From Bacteroidales bacterium (GTDB lineage: Bacteria > Bacteroidota > Bacteroidia > Bacteroidales > WCHB1-69): a stretch of 49,043 bases of DNA. Positions 8,267 through 15,945 of the stretch are shown here, piece after piece. The notes under the pieces were generated by a model, which ran no database searches, was not told the DNA's origin, and was given only the letters and a program-made list of their open reading frames with translations. How positions within the stretch are numbered: position 1 is the first letter of the stretch; each line of letters starts with the position of its first letter. Location of the stretch: NCBI GenBank assembly GCA_016285145.1, contig JAEEQE010000020.1:1-49043 (forward strand). Reading direction: 5' to 3'. A program made the position numbers and the translations under genes.

Positions 8267-11077
8267 ATGAAGAAAAGACTTCTTTTTTTCTCTTTTGTCT
8301 GGATGATGTGCGGGATGACTGCTCTTCATTCCGCGCCAGTGGACACGTCTGTGGCCCGAAGTGTGGCGTCACACTTCTTCAGGCTTCGTGACTTGACCCG
8401 CGGCAGTCAACGGATGTCCGCCGAACTGCGTCACGTGGAAACACGCCAAAACGAGGCGAACGATCACCCGCTGGCCGTGTTCTATGTGTACGATTTCCAT
8501 CCGGGCTTCGTCATCGTGAGTGCTGACGACCGCATGGAGCCTGTCCTGGGCTATTCCCTGGAAGGCGATTACGATACGGCGAACGTCCCCGACAATATGC
8601 GCGCCTTTTTGGAAGGCTATGTGGAAGAGTTTCAATATGCGGTGCGGACAAATTATATGCCGGATGCCCGTATGGCGGAGAAATGGCAGTCGATGGCCCG
8701 CGGCACATACCGTCCCATGTCGCGTAACCAGGCGGTTGTCGGTCCACTGTTATCCACCCGCTGGGACCAGAATTCGCCGTACAACGCGCTTTGCCCCGCG
8801 GTGCCTGACGGCCCTGGCGGACATGCCTACGCCGGATGTGTGGCCACCATGATGGGACAAATCATGCGCTATTGGGAGTTCCCCTCCCAAGGCGTGGGCT
8901 CGAACACCTACGTGAACAACGACACGCTGTGCCCGGATACAATGTATGCCAATTTCGGGGCCGCCGTGTATGACTATTCCCTGATGCCGGAGAAGTTGAC
9001 ATCATCCTCTTCCACTGCCGAGAAGAATGCCGTGACAACCCTGTTGCTGCATTGCGGAGTGGCTGTGAACATGTCATACGGAGCCGATGGCAGCAGCGCC
9101 AGCACCTCATACGTGCCGACCGTCATGCAGCAGTATTTCCGCTATCCGGCCAGCCAGTATCTGTCCCGTAACAATTACAGCAGCACTTGGGTGCAGCGCC
9201 TGAAACAAGATTTGAACCAGCTGCGCCCTATTCCCTATAGAGGTTCCGGCTCGGGCGGCCATGCCTTCGTGTGCGACGGTTATGACGATATGGACTATTT
9301 TCATTTCAACTGGGGGTGGAGTGGCAGTTATAACGGTTATTTCCTTCTCAGCAGCCTGCTTCCCGGTACCCACGATTTCACTTCCAGTCACGGAGCCGTC
9401 TTCGGCCTGTATGCCAATAAGGAGATGCTGTATGAAAGCCGCCAGCATCTCTCCTTCCTTACGGAGGCTGGCACGGTCAGCGAGGCGCAGTCGATGCGCA
9501 TCCGCACAGCCAATGTGTCGCATCCGCTGCAAGTGCAGGCTACGGGCAGTTTCCAGGTCAGTGTTGACTCGGTGAATTTCCAGAACGCCATCACGATGTC
9601 ACCGACGGGTGGTATCCTTTATGTCCGTTATTTGTCAAGTGGCACGCAACAGGTGGAGCACGGCACCGTTCGGGTGATGGCGGATTCCGCCTTGGATGTG
9701 CTCTCCTTGACGGGCATGTCGTATGTGCAAACCTGCTATCCGCCACAAAATATGACAATCACCTACCAGCGTCCTTCGGTGAATTTGCACTGGGATGCGC
9801 CACAGGTGAACACTGCCACAGCCCACACGACGATGTCGTGGGATTCCATTTCGTCCACGACGTACCGTTATAGTCCGAACTATACTGTCACGATGCTGCA
9901 TCGCTACTGCGATACGGATATGGTGGCCATGCACGGCCAATGGCTGACGGGCGTCTCTTTTTACGCGAAAAACGGTACCACCGATTGTCATATCGTGGTG
10001 TATCAGGGCGGTTCTTATGAAAATGGAACCTTTACACCTGGACAGATGGTTGTGAACCAGCAAGTTCCGTTGTCCGCACTTACCCACAACCAGTGGTGTA
10101 CCATAACGCTGAATACACCTGTTCAGGTGGATGCGGCGCAAGAGCTGTGGGTGGGTTATAAAATCTCCGTTGACAGCGGTTACTATGCCATGCCTACGGG
10201 TACCACCGCCCGTTACGTGCCCGATAAAGGGGACTTGGTGTGTCGGCACTATTCGTCCGGGTCTGTGAGTTGGAAGCTGTTCGGCAGTTCGAGGAATTTT
10301 TTGATAAAAGCCCATCTGACCGAAATTCCAAGTCCGGTATCTTACTATAAATTATTGTATGATAATAGTCTGATAACTGTTTTGCCGGACACGGCCACGA
10401 CCTATTCGTCTGTTGTGGTCACGCCCGGTCAGCATCAATACACGGTGGCGGCCGTTTACGACAACCAGTGCGAGGCCTCCATATCGGATTCAATCACGGT
10501 GTCCGACATGGTTACAATGTATGTTTACCAAGAGGATTCCATTTGTGCCAATCTGTTGCCGTACAGTTGGTACGGCAATGTTTTGAACGAAGGCGGCCTG
10601 TATGCCGACACGGTCTATTCCACCTATTATGATACAACATATATAAGACAGTTGAACTTGTCGGTATTGCCAGCGTTCCACACGGAGTTTGAAGTGGTGG
10701 AGTTGTCAGAGTATGAGTGGGATGGGGATTTGCTGACCGCCAACGGCGACTATACGCACACGTATGTGGCTGCGAATGGCTGTGACAGTGTGGTGACATT
10801 GCATCTTACATTGACGGTAGGCGTTAATCCGACATCCGGATCACTTGTGTTTCAGGTTTATCCGAATCCTACGGATGGCATTTGTCATGTTCGTGGGGAG
10901 GCGATGGCGGGTGCCACTGTGCGCGTGTATGATGTGTTGGGCCGTATGCGCCAGCAGCAGACACTCAATGCGGACACGGACTTGATTGACCTTTCGGATC
11001 AGGCTTCCGGCGTGTATGTGCTTTGTGTTGAAACCGTAGATGGTCGGCGTGCGGTACTCCGGTTGTTGAAGAGATAG
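8267..11077 (+). CDS. Secreted C10 (streptopain/interpain) cysteine protease with T9SS sorting domain
   Basis: A 936-residue secreted protein. A signal peptide (to about residue 22) is followed by a Spi-type propeptide (VFYVYDFHPGFVIVSADDRMEPVLGYS, about 71-97). The C10 catalytic domain comes next. Cys191 sits in YAGCVATMMGQIMRYW and His332 in GGHAFVCDGYD, with Asn348 and Trp349 in FHFNWGWSGSYNGYF. The middle part (about 540-700) resembles beta-sandwich adhesin-like modules. The last ~75 residues (VYPNPTDG ... VRVYDVLGR ... ASGVYVLCVET) form a type A T9SS sorting domain, so the protein should cross the outer membrane by T9SS and be anchored or released. It belongs with SpeB, interpain A and periodontain. 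It starts 15 bases after the AddB-like gene, but no functional link is apparent. Confidence 0.9.
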   Translation: MKKRLLFFSFVWMMCGMTALHSAPVDTSVARSVASHFFRLRDLTRGSQRMSAELRHVETRQNEANDHPLAVFYVYDFHPGFVIVSADDRMEPVLGYSLEGDYDTANVPDNMRAFLEGYVEEFQYAVRTNYMPDARMAEKWQSMARGTYRPMSRNQAVVGPLLSTRWDQNSPYNALCPAVPDGPGGHAYAGCVATMMGQIMRYWEFPSQGVGSNTYVNNDTLCPDTMYANFGAAVYDYSLMPEKLTSSSSTAEKNAVTTLLLHCGVAVNMSYGADGSSASTSYVPTVMQQYFRYPASQYLSRNNYSSTWVQRLKQDLNQLRPIPYRGSGSGGHAFVCDGYDDMDYFHFNWGWSGSYNGYFLLSSLLPGTHDFTSSHGAVFGLYANKEMLYESRQHLSFLTEAGTVSEAQSMRIRTANVSHPLQVQATGSFQVSVDSVNFQNAITMSPTGGILYVRYLSSGTQQVEHGTVRVMADSALDVLSLTGMSYVQTCYPPQNMTITYQRPSVNLHWDAPQVNTATAHTTMSWDSISSTTYRYSPNYTVTMLHRYCDTDMVAMHGQWLTGVSFYAKNGTTDCHIVVYQGGSYENGTFTPGQMVVNQQVPLSALTHNQWCTITLNTPVQVDAAQELWVGYKISVDSGYYAMPTGTTARYVPDKGDLVCRHYSSGSVSWKLFGSSRNFLIKAHLTEIPSPVSYYKLLYDNSLITVLPDTATTYSSVVVTPGQHQYTVAAVYDNQCEASISDSITVSDMVTMYVYQEDSICANLLPYSWYGNVLNEGGLYADTVYSTYYDTTYIRQLNLSVLPAFHTEFEVVELSEYEWDGDLLTANGDYTHTYVAANGCDSVVTLHLTLTVGVNPTSGSLVFQVYPNPTDGICHVRGEAMAGATVRVYDVLGRMRQQQTLNADTDLIDLSDQASGVYVLCVETVDGRRAVLRLLKR

Positions 11078-11108
11078 GGGAGCGCCCTCCATTTAACCCT
11101 TGAATATG

Positions 11109-11179
11109 AATCCCCTCCGGGGATTTGTAACCGCGTATGGCATCCGTTTGCTACAGATAGGCATCCCCTGACGGGGATG
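11109..11179 (+). repeat. REPIN-like two-palindrome element, left of the AbiE-type module
   Basis: Two short palindromes, AATCCCCTCCGGGGATT (11109-11125) and CATCCCCTGACGGGGATG (11162-11179), flank a linker ending in GCTACAGATA (11150-11159). A diverged copy in opposite orientation lies at 13187-13256. The first palindrome may also end transcripts of the C10 protease gene. Confidence 0.55.
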
Positions 11180-11328
11180 TTACACCACGCCCCGCCCCTC
11201 CACACTTTTTCTCCCTTATCTTACCTCACTTTACCTCACCTGAGCCTGCACCGGCACGGTGCTGTCCATCAGTCCGATGTGGATAGGTGTAGAAAAAAAC
11301 AAATTATCGGCAATTATTCTGATTTATT

Positions 11329-11342
11329 GACAAAAATTTGTC
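11329..11342. promoter_or_regulatory. Candidate operator: palindrome GACAAA-AA-TTTGTC
   Basis: A 14-base palindrome with 6-base perfect arms ends immediately before the -7 element of the toxin-antitoxin operon. AbiEi antitoxins are known to repress their own promoter by binding inverted repeats, so this is a natural candidate site. Confidence 0.45.
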
Positions 11343-11350
11343 TATCTTTG
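11343..11350 (+). promoter_or_regulatory. -7 promoter element (TATCTTTG) for the AbiE-type operon
   Basis: TATCTTTG followed by C, 16 bases before the ATG at 11367 and abutting the palindrome at 11329-11342. Confidence 0.6.
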
Positions 11351-11366
11351 CACCGATAAAATTTGG

Positions 11367-12086
11367 ATGAAGATGTACAATACATTACATATAGACGAGT
11401 TGTATAACACATTGGGTGACAGGATACAAATAACATCTAATGAGATTGCGAATTTCTATCGAAGCTATTCTCCAGAGATTCCAATTTCAACAATTCGATG
11501 GAAAATACACTCTCTTGTTAACAAGGGGGTGATATATTCTATTGGGCGTGGACTTTACCGATTTGGAAAAAAGCCTTTATTCAAACCGATTATCTACAAA
11601 AAGACAGAAGTTGTAGCAGACATTATGCATCGTAGATTGCCATTTGCGAAATATTGTCAGTGGGATTTGCATGTGGCAAATGCATTTTCAACGTACCTGC
11701 TAAATACGCAATTGTATTTTGTCGATGTCGAACGCGATGTTGTTAATGCGGCGTATCACGAAATATTGAAAACAAACCGTCGCACGGTCTTGTATCGTAA
11801 CCTTGGTGAGGATTTGCCCTATTATGACGGATATATTGTGATCCGCAATATGGCACTTGAAGCGCCAACTATTAATGTTGAAGATATGCCCATGGCGTCT
11901 TTGGAGAAAATTTTGGTGGATTTTGCTCTTGACAGGATATTCCCTTTTTCGGATACTGAGATTGTCGATATCTATGCTAATGCAACGGCCGACTATTCTG
12001 TCAATACCAGCCGGATGCTCCGTTATGCTGGTCGCCGGGGCCGTCGTGATGTTATCGAAGAAATCTTGGACGAAATAAACAATTAA
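11367..12086 (+). CDS. AbiEi-like / DUF6577-type antitoxin with winged helix
   Basis: A 239-residue protein. Its N-terminus (about 20-66: ITSNEIANFY ... ISTIRWKIHSLVNKGVIYSIGRGLYRF) reads as a winged helix-turn-helix ending in the GRGLYRF turn typical of AbiEi-type antitoxins. The rest resembles the AbiEi C-terminal domain, with conserved-looking MASLEKILVDFALDR. It lies 3 bases upstream of an AbiEii nucleotidyltransferase, the diagnostic arrangement of this toxin-antitoxin class. Expected role: repress the operon and neutralise the partner. The sequence is more AT-rich than the flanking genes, which suits a transferred module. A second ATG lies two codons in, at 11373. The exact subfamily is from memory. 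Confidence 0.75.
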   Translation: MKMYNTLHIDELYNTLGDRIQITSNEIANFYRSYSPEIPISTIRWKIHSLVNKGVIYSIGRGLYRFGKKPLFKPIIYKKTEVVADIMHRRLPFAKYCQWDLHVANAFSTYLLNTQLYFVDVERDVVNAAYHEILKTNRRTVLYRNLGEDLPYYDGYIVIRNMALEAPTINVEDMPMASLEKILVDFALDRIFPFSDTEIVDIYANATADYSVNTSRMLRYAGRRGRRDVIEEILDEINN

Positions 12087-12089
12087 ACT

Positions 12090-13139
12090 ATGATCACGCA
12101 ATATTCATTCACAACAGATTGGATAAACCAAGTATCAAAGAAATATAAAGCCGACAAAATTTTGATAGAGAAATCTATTAGGGCATTGTCGTTGCTGGAA
12201 GGCCTCTCCGAGTCATCGCTTCTTTTCGTTTTCAAAGGAGGAACGGCACTTATGCTGATGTTCAAAGAGCCGCACAGATTGTCTATTGATATTGACATCA
12301 TCCTTCCGCCAAGCGGCTTGGATCTTAATACGACTCTTCAACAAATTGCCATAAGCAAGGGCTTTTCTCGCATAGAGGAACAGCGTCGGCTATCTGGTAT
12401 AGTTCCAAAAGCCCACTATAAGTTTTTTTACACATCTGCCGTTGAAACAAAAGAATCGCATATCTTGTTGGACATTCTGTTCGAGCAGATTCCTTACAAT
12501 CGAATCATTGAATTGCCTATCACCAACATCTTTCTTGCGACCGAAGGTGAAGATAGGAAGGTTCGTGTTCCCGATGCCAACAACCTTCTCGCAGACAAGC
12601 TGACGGCCTTTGCTCCGCGAACGATTGGCGTACCCTATCGGAAAGTCAATTCTGAATGTGGAATGGAGATTATGAAGCAGTTATATGACATAGGTTCTCT
12701 GTTCGACAAAGCTGATGACATGAGGTCTATCTCTTCAGTGTACCGAACGATTGCCGAACAAGAAGCAAGATATCGTGACGAGCACTTTTCTATTGAAGAT
12801 ATTTTTCACGACGCAATGGATCATGCTCTCTCCATCTGCTTCCGGAAAAGCCAAAACAATGTCGAGTATCAAGTGTTGGAACGAGGCATCAAACAAGTAT
12901 CCAGCCACATTTTCTCTGAAACATTCCACATAGAGAAGGCCATCTTGTTTGCCGCCAAGGTCTTTTATCTTGTATCACTGATTGAAAGGGATGGCATCAC
13001 AATCGAGAAATTCAGCGGCCGGCAATTGGGGCGAATGAGTGATTGGTTGTTTACAGACTATGAATACACGAAACTTAACAAGCTAAAGAAGTCAAATCCA
13101 GAGGCCTTCTTCTATTTGTACTTGGCATTACACAAATAG
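12090..13139 (+). CDS. AbiEii/AbiGii family nucleotidyltransferase toxin
   Basis: A 349-residue protein with the minimal nucleotidyltransferase fold. FKGGTALML (about 48-56) is followed by SIDIDI, giving catalytic Asp67 and Asp69. The downstream NLLADKLTAFAPRTIG segment matches the second conserved block of AbiEii. Family knowledge: related toxins block growth or abort phage infection by modifying RNA; MenT toxins add nucleotides to tRNA ends. The specific target here cannot be told. The gene starts 3 bases after the antitoxin stop and is probably translated from the same mRNA. Both genes are bracketed by palindromic repeats (11109-11179 and 13187-13256). Confidence 0.85.
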   Translation: MITQYSFTTDWINQVSKKYKADKILIEKSIRALSLLEGLSESSLLFVFKGGTALMLMFKEPHRLSIDIDIILPPSGLDLNTTLQQIAISKGFSRIEEQRRLSGIVPKAHYKFFYTSAVETKESHILLDILFEQIPYNRIIELPITNIFLATEGEDRKVRVPDANNLLADKLTAFAPRTIGVPYRKVNSECGMEIMKQLYDIGSLFDKADDMRSISSVYRTIAEQEARYRDEHFSIEDIFHDAMDHALSICFRKSQNNVEYQVLERGIKQVSSHIFSETFHIEKAILFAAKVFYLVSLIERDGITIEKFSGRQLGRMSDWLFTDYEYTKLNKLKKSNPEAFFYLYLALHK

Positions 13140-13186
13140 GAATTGGAAGCTTGGAGGCGGTAATAGGTTTGTCACCGCATTTCTCC

Positions 13187-13256
13187 CAAACCCGTAGGGC
13201 TTCCATATCTGTAGCCGCGGACGTTCCCGACCGCATCCCACACCCCCGTTAGGGGT
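13187..13256 (-). repeat. REPIN-like two-palindrome element, right of the AbiE-type module
   Basis: Here the order is reversed: a palindrome AACCCGTAGGGCTT (about 13189-13202), then TATCTGTAGC (13206-13215, the exact reverse complement of 11150-11159), a linker, and a palindrome ACCCC-CGTTA-GGGGT (13242-13256). It sits between two convergent genes and may also act as a bidirectional terminator. Confidence 0.5.
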
Positions 13257-13284
13257 TGCACGTATAATAATTAAGTGTAATCCT

Positions 13285-15585
13285 TTAATCGAAATCCAGA
13301 GTCTTGACCGAATCGGGTTTCACCTCGTTGCATCCCGATGGGTCGCCGATGTAGGCTTCGGGAATGGTGAAGTTGTACCCTGGCGTGGTCCATTTGCTTT
13401 CTGATGAGACGATGGCATGGTAGGGTAGTTGGGAGTCGGCGTAAACCTTTTGCATGAAGAGGCCGAACACGGGCAGTGCCGTGCGGGCGCCCTGGCCCAA
13501 CGCGGTGCTGCGGAAGTGTGCGGAACGGTCTTCACATCCCACCCAGACACCGCAGGTCAGCAGTGGCGTGTAGCCCACGAACCAACCGTCGGACTGGTTG
13601 TCAGTGGTGCCCGTCTTGCCGGCCAGCGGGAAATCGAGTTTGTATTGGCTGCGCAAGCGTCCGCCCGTGCCGAAGTCCACCACACCCTGCATCAAACGAA
13701 CTGTCTTGAAAGCGGTGATTTGATCGATAGCCTCGTTGCTCTTAGGAATGTTATTATAGATGACGTTGCCGTCTTTGTCGCAAATCTTGGTGATGAAGAT
13801 GGGCTCCACATACACGCCTTGGTTGGGGAAACAGTTGATGGCACCCACCTGTTCGTATAAGGATAACTCGCAGGCGCCAAGGCAGATGGATGGCACTTCC
13901 GGAATGTCGGAGGTCATGCCCATAGCGCGTACCAATTCCACTACGGCGTGCGGGCCGTAGCGTTTCATCAGGTAGGCCGACACTTGGTTGAGCGAGTAGG
14001 CGAGGGCCTCCCGCAACGGCATCATCTGACCTTCTTTGTGTGCGCCCGAATTGCGGGGGGTCCATGAACCACCCGGCGTCTCTATGGTCACGGGCACGTT
14101 CGGCACCATGGTGCAGGGATCGAAGTCGCCGCTCATCATGGCCACCGTATAGACGTATGGCTTGAAGGTGGACCCAACCTGTCGCCGAGATAATTTCACA
14201 TGGTCGAACTGGAAATACTCGTAGTTGGTGCCGCCCACGTAAGCCTTCACATGGCCGGTGTTGGCCTCCACGCACATCATGCCGCATTGCAGGAAGGACT
14301 TGTAGTAACGGATGGAGTCCAGCGGGGTCATCACGGTGTCTTTCGGTCCCTGGTAGGTAAAAACGCTCATCTTCACTTTCTGGTTGAAAATCTGCCAGAT
14401 AGCCTCGTCACTCTTGCCTGCGTCTTTCAGCCGGTCGTAGCGCTCCGATTTCCGTATCGCAGCCCAGAGAATTCGTTTTGTCTGCTCTTCGGACAAGTTG
14501 ACAAACGGGGCGTTTTTCACCCCTTTGAAATGATTGAAAAACATGGGCTGCAGATAGTCGCACACATGCTCTTTCACGGCATCCTCGGCATGTTTCTGCA
14601 TCCGGGAGTTGATGGTGGTGTATATTTTCAGACCGTCGCAGTAGAGGTCGTAACGGCTGCCGTCCTGCTTGGGATGTTTTTCACACCAGTCTTTCAGGAA
14701 AATACGGAGATATTCCCGGAAGTAGGTGGCCAAACCGGCGTAATGCGCCTGGGATTTGAAGTTGGAGAGGTCGATAGGGATCTGTTTGATGGAGTCGAAC
14801 TGTGCCTGTGTCAAGTAGTCGTATTTTTTCATCTGGCTAAGCACCACATTGCGGCGGTCGATGGAGGCCTGATAATGGCGCCGTGGACTGTATTTGGTGG
14901 GTGCTTTTAGCATACCCACCAGCAGGGCGGCCTCTTCCGTGTTGATTTCGGAGGGCTCTTTGTCGAAGTAGGTGCGAGCGGCCGATTTGATGCCAACAGC
15001 GTTGTTGCCGAAATCAACGGTATTGAAATACATGGCCAGGATCTCGTCCTTCGAGTAGGCGCGTTCCAGTTTGGTGGCCACCACCCATTCTTTGAATTTT
15101 GTGAAGACGAGCTTCAACTTGCCGGCGTGCGGGTCGCGGGGGAAGAGGTTCTTGGCCAACTGCTGGGAGATGGTGCTGCCGCCGCCGCGCCGGTGGAAGG
15201 TGAGCACGCCGCCCGCCACGCGGAACAGGGCTTTCACGTCCACGCCGGAATGTTTGTAGAAACGCGAGTCCTCCGTGGCAATCAACGCGTCCTTGAGGGG
15301 CTTCGAAAGGTCGGCGTATTTGCAGTTGGACCGGTTCTCGCGATAATAGGTGCCTAAAAGGACACCGTCTTCCGAGATAACCTCGGTGGCCAGGTTCGCG
15401 GACGGGTTTTCCAATTCCGTGAAGGAGGGCATGTACCCCAACCAACCGAGCGAGATCAGGGTGAAAATGAGGACGACGATGCCCGCGAGGATGAAATAGG
15501 CCCTCCAGAAGGGCTTGATCCATCGTGAACGTTCTCCGTTGGAGGCTTTGGCGTTGTTTTTTCCAGATGATTTTGCGTTATACAT
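13285..15585 (-). CDS. mrcA: Class A penicillin-binding protein 1A
   Basis: A 766-residue bifunctional peptidoglycan synthase. A cytoplasmic tail and one membrane segment (about 30-50) precede a GT51 glycosyltransferase with EDSRFYKHSGVD (Glu105 catalytic) and GGGSTISQQLAKNLF. The transpeptidase has all three motifs: Ser472-T-F-Lys475 (nucleophile motif), Ser531-L-Asn533, and Lys657-T-G-T660. It polymerises and cross-links glycan strands in the periplasm. I chose the ATG at 15585 (MYNAKSSGKN), which gives a normal short basic tail; an earlier in-frame ATG at 15654 would add 23 residues. The gene is convergent with the toxin gene. A probable promoter lies at 15822-15829, leaving a leader of about 230 bases. 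Confidence 0.95.
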   Translation of the reverse strand: MYNAKSSGKNNAKASNGERSRWIKPFWRAYFILAGIVVLIFTLISLGWLGYMPSFTELENPSANLATEVISEDGVLLGTYYRENRSNCKYADLSKPLKDALIATEDSRFYKHSGVDVKALFRVAGGVLTFHRRGGGSTISQQLAKNLFPRDPHAGKLKLVFTKFKEWVVATKLERAYSKDEILAMYFNTVDFGNNAVGIKSAARTYFDKEPSEINTEEAALLVGMLKAPTKYSPRRHYQASIDRRNVVLSQMKKYDYLTQAQFDSIKQIPIDLSNFKSQAHYAGLATYFREYLRIFLKDWCEKHPKQDGSRYDLYCDGLKIYTTINSRMQKHAEDAVKEHVCDYLQPMFFNHFKGVKNAPFVNLSEEQTKRILWAAIRKSERYDRLKDAGKSDEAIWQIFNQKVKMSVFTYQGPKDTVMTPLDSIRYYKSFLQCGMMCVEANTGHVKAYVGGTNYEYFQFDHVKLSRRQVGSTFKPYVYTVAMMSGDFDPCTMVPNVPVTIETPGGSWTPRNSGAHKEGQMMPLREALAYSLNQVSAYLMKRYGPHAVVELVRAMGMTSDIPEVPSICLGACELSLYEQVGAINCFPNQGVYVEPIFITKICDKDGNVIYNNIPKSNEAIDQITAFKTVRLMQGVVDFGTGGRLRSQYKLDFPLAGKTGTTDNQSDGWFVGYTPLLTCGVWVGCEDRSAHFRSTALGQGARTALPVFGLFMQKVYADSQLPYHAIVSSESKWTTPGYNFTIPEAYIGDPSGCNEVKPDSVKTLDFD

Positions 15586-15821
15586 GACAGGGATTCTAAC
15601 GTTGTTCTCGTACAAATGTTGTGTCTTATCTTTTAAAACCTTTACAATAAACAACCGTGTTTAGTCGGCAGTGTGGAGGTTTCAGGTGCGCTCGTGCGCT
15701 TACAAATCAGCTAACTGTCTTCAAGACAAGAAAATATATTCATTGCAGTAGGTTTCTTTTTGTATTTTATTGTAAGTTAATTAGTTATTTTAATGTTGTT
15801 ATTAATAGATAATAATGTCGG

Positions 15822-15829
15822 CAAAGATA
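15822..15829 (-). promoter_or_regulatory. -7 promoter element (TATCTTTG, minus strand) for mrcA
   Basis: CAAAGATA on the plus strand reads TATCTTTG followed by a purine-poor stretch on the minus strand. It is the only full match to TAnnTTTG in this leader, about 237 bases before the mrcA ATG. Confidence 0.45.
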
Positions 15830-15903
15830 AGAAAAATTATCCTGCATTCCGTTTGTTGTAGGGTTTTTGAGATTGTCTCTTTATAAAATTGGGACGAATT
15901 CTT

Positions 15904-15911
15904 TATTTTTG
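15904..15911 (+). promoter_or_regulatory. -7 promoter element (TATTTTTG) for the UvrA2-type gene
   Basis: TATTTTTG followed by C, 34 bases before the ATG at 15946. Its position argues against the in-frame ATG at 15889, which would lie upstream of the transcript start. Confidence 0.6.
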
Positions 15912-15945
15912 CATCTTGAAAAAAATAGGTTTACAACGTGTTAAA

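Larger units (their letters stand above)
15586..15945. other. Divergent intergenic region between mrcA and the UvrA2-type gene
   Basis: About 360 AT-rich bases with no gene. It carries a minus-strand -7 element at 15822-15829 and a plus-strand one at 15904-15911. The rest of the mrcA leader shows nothing I can name. Confidence 0.6.
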
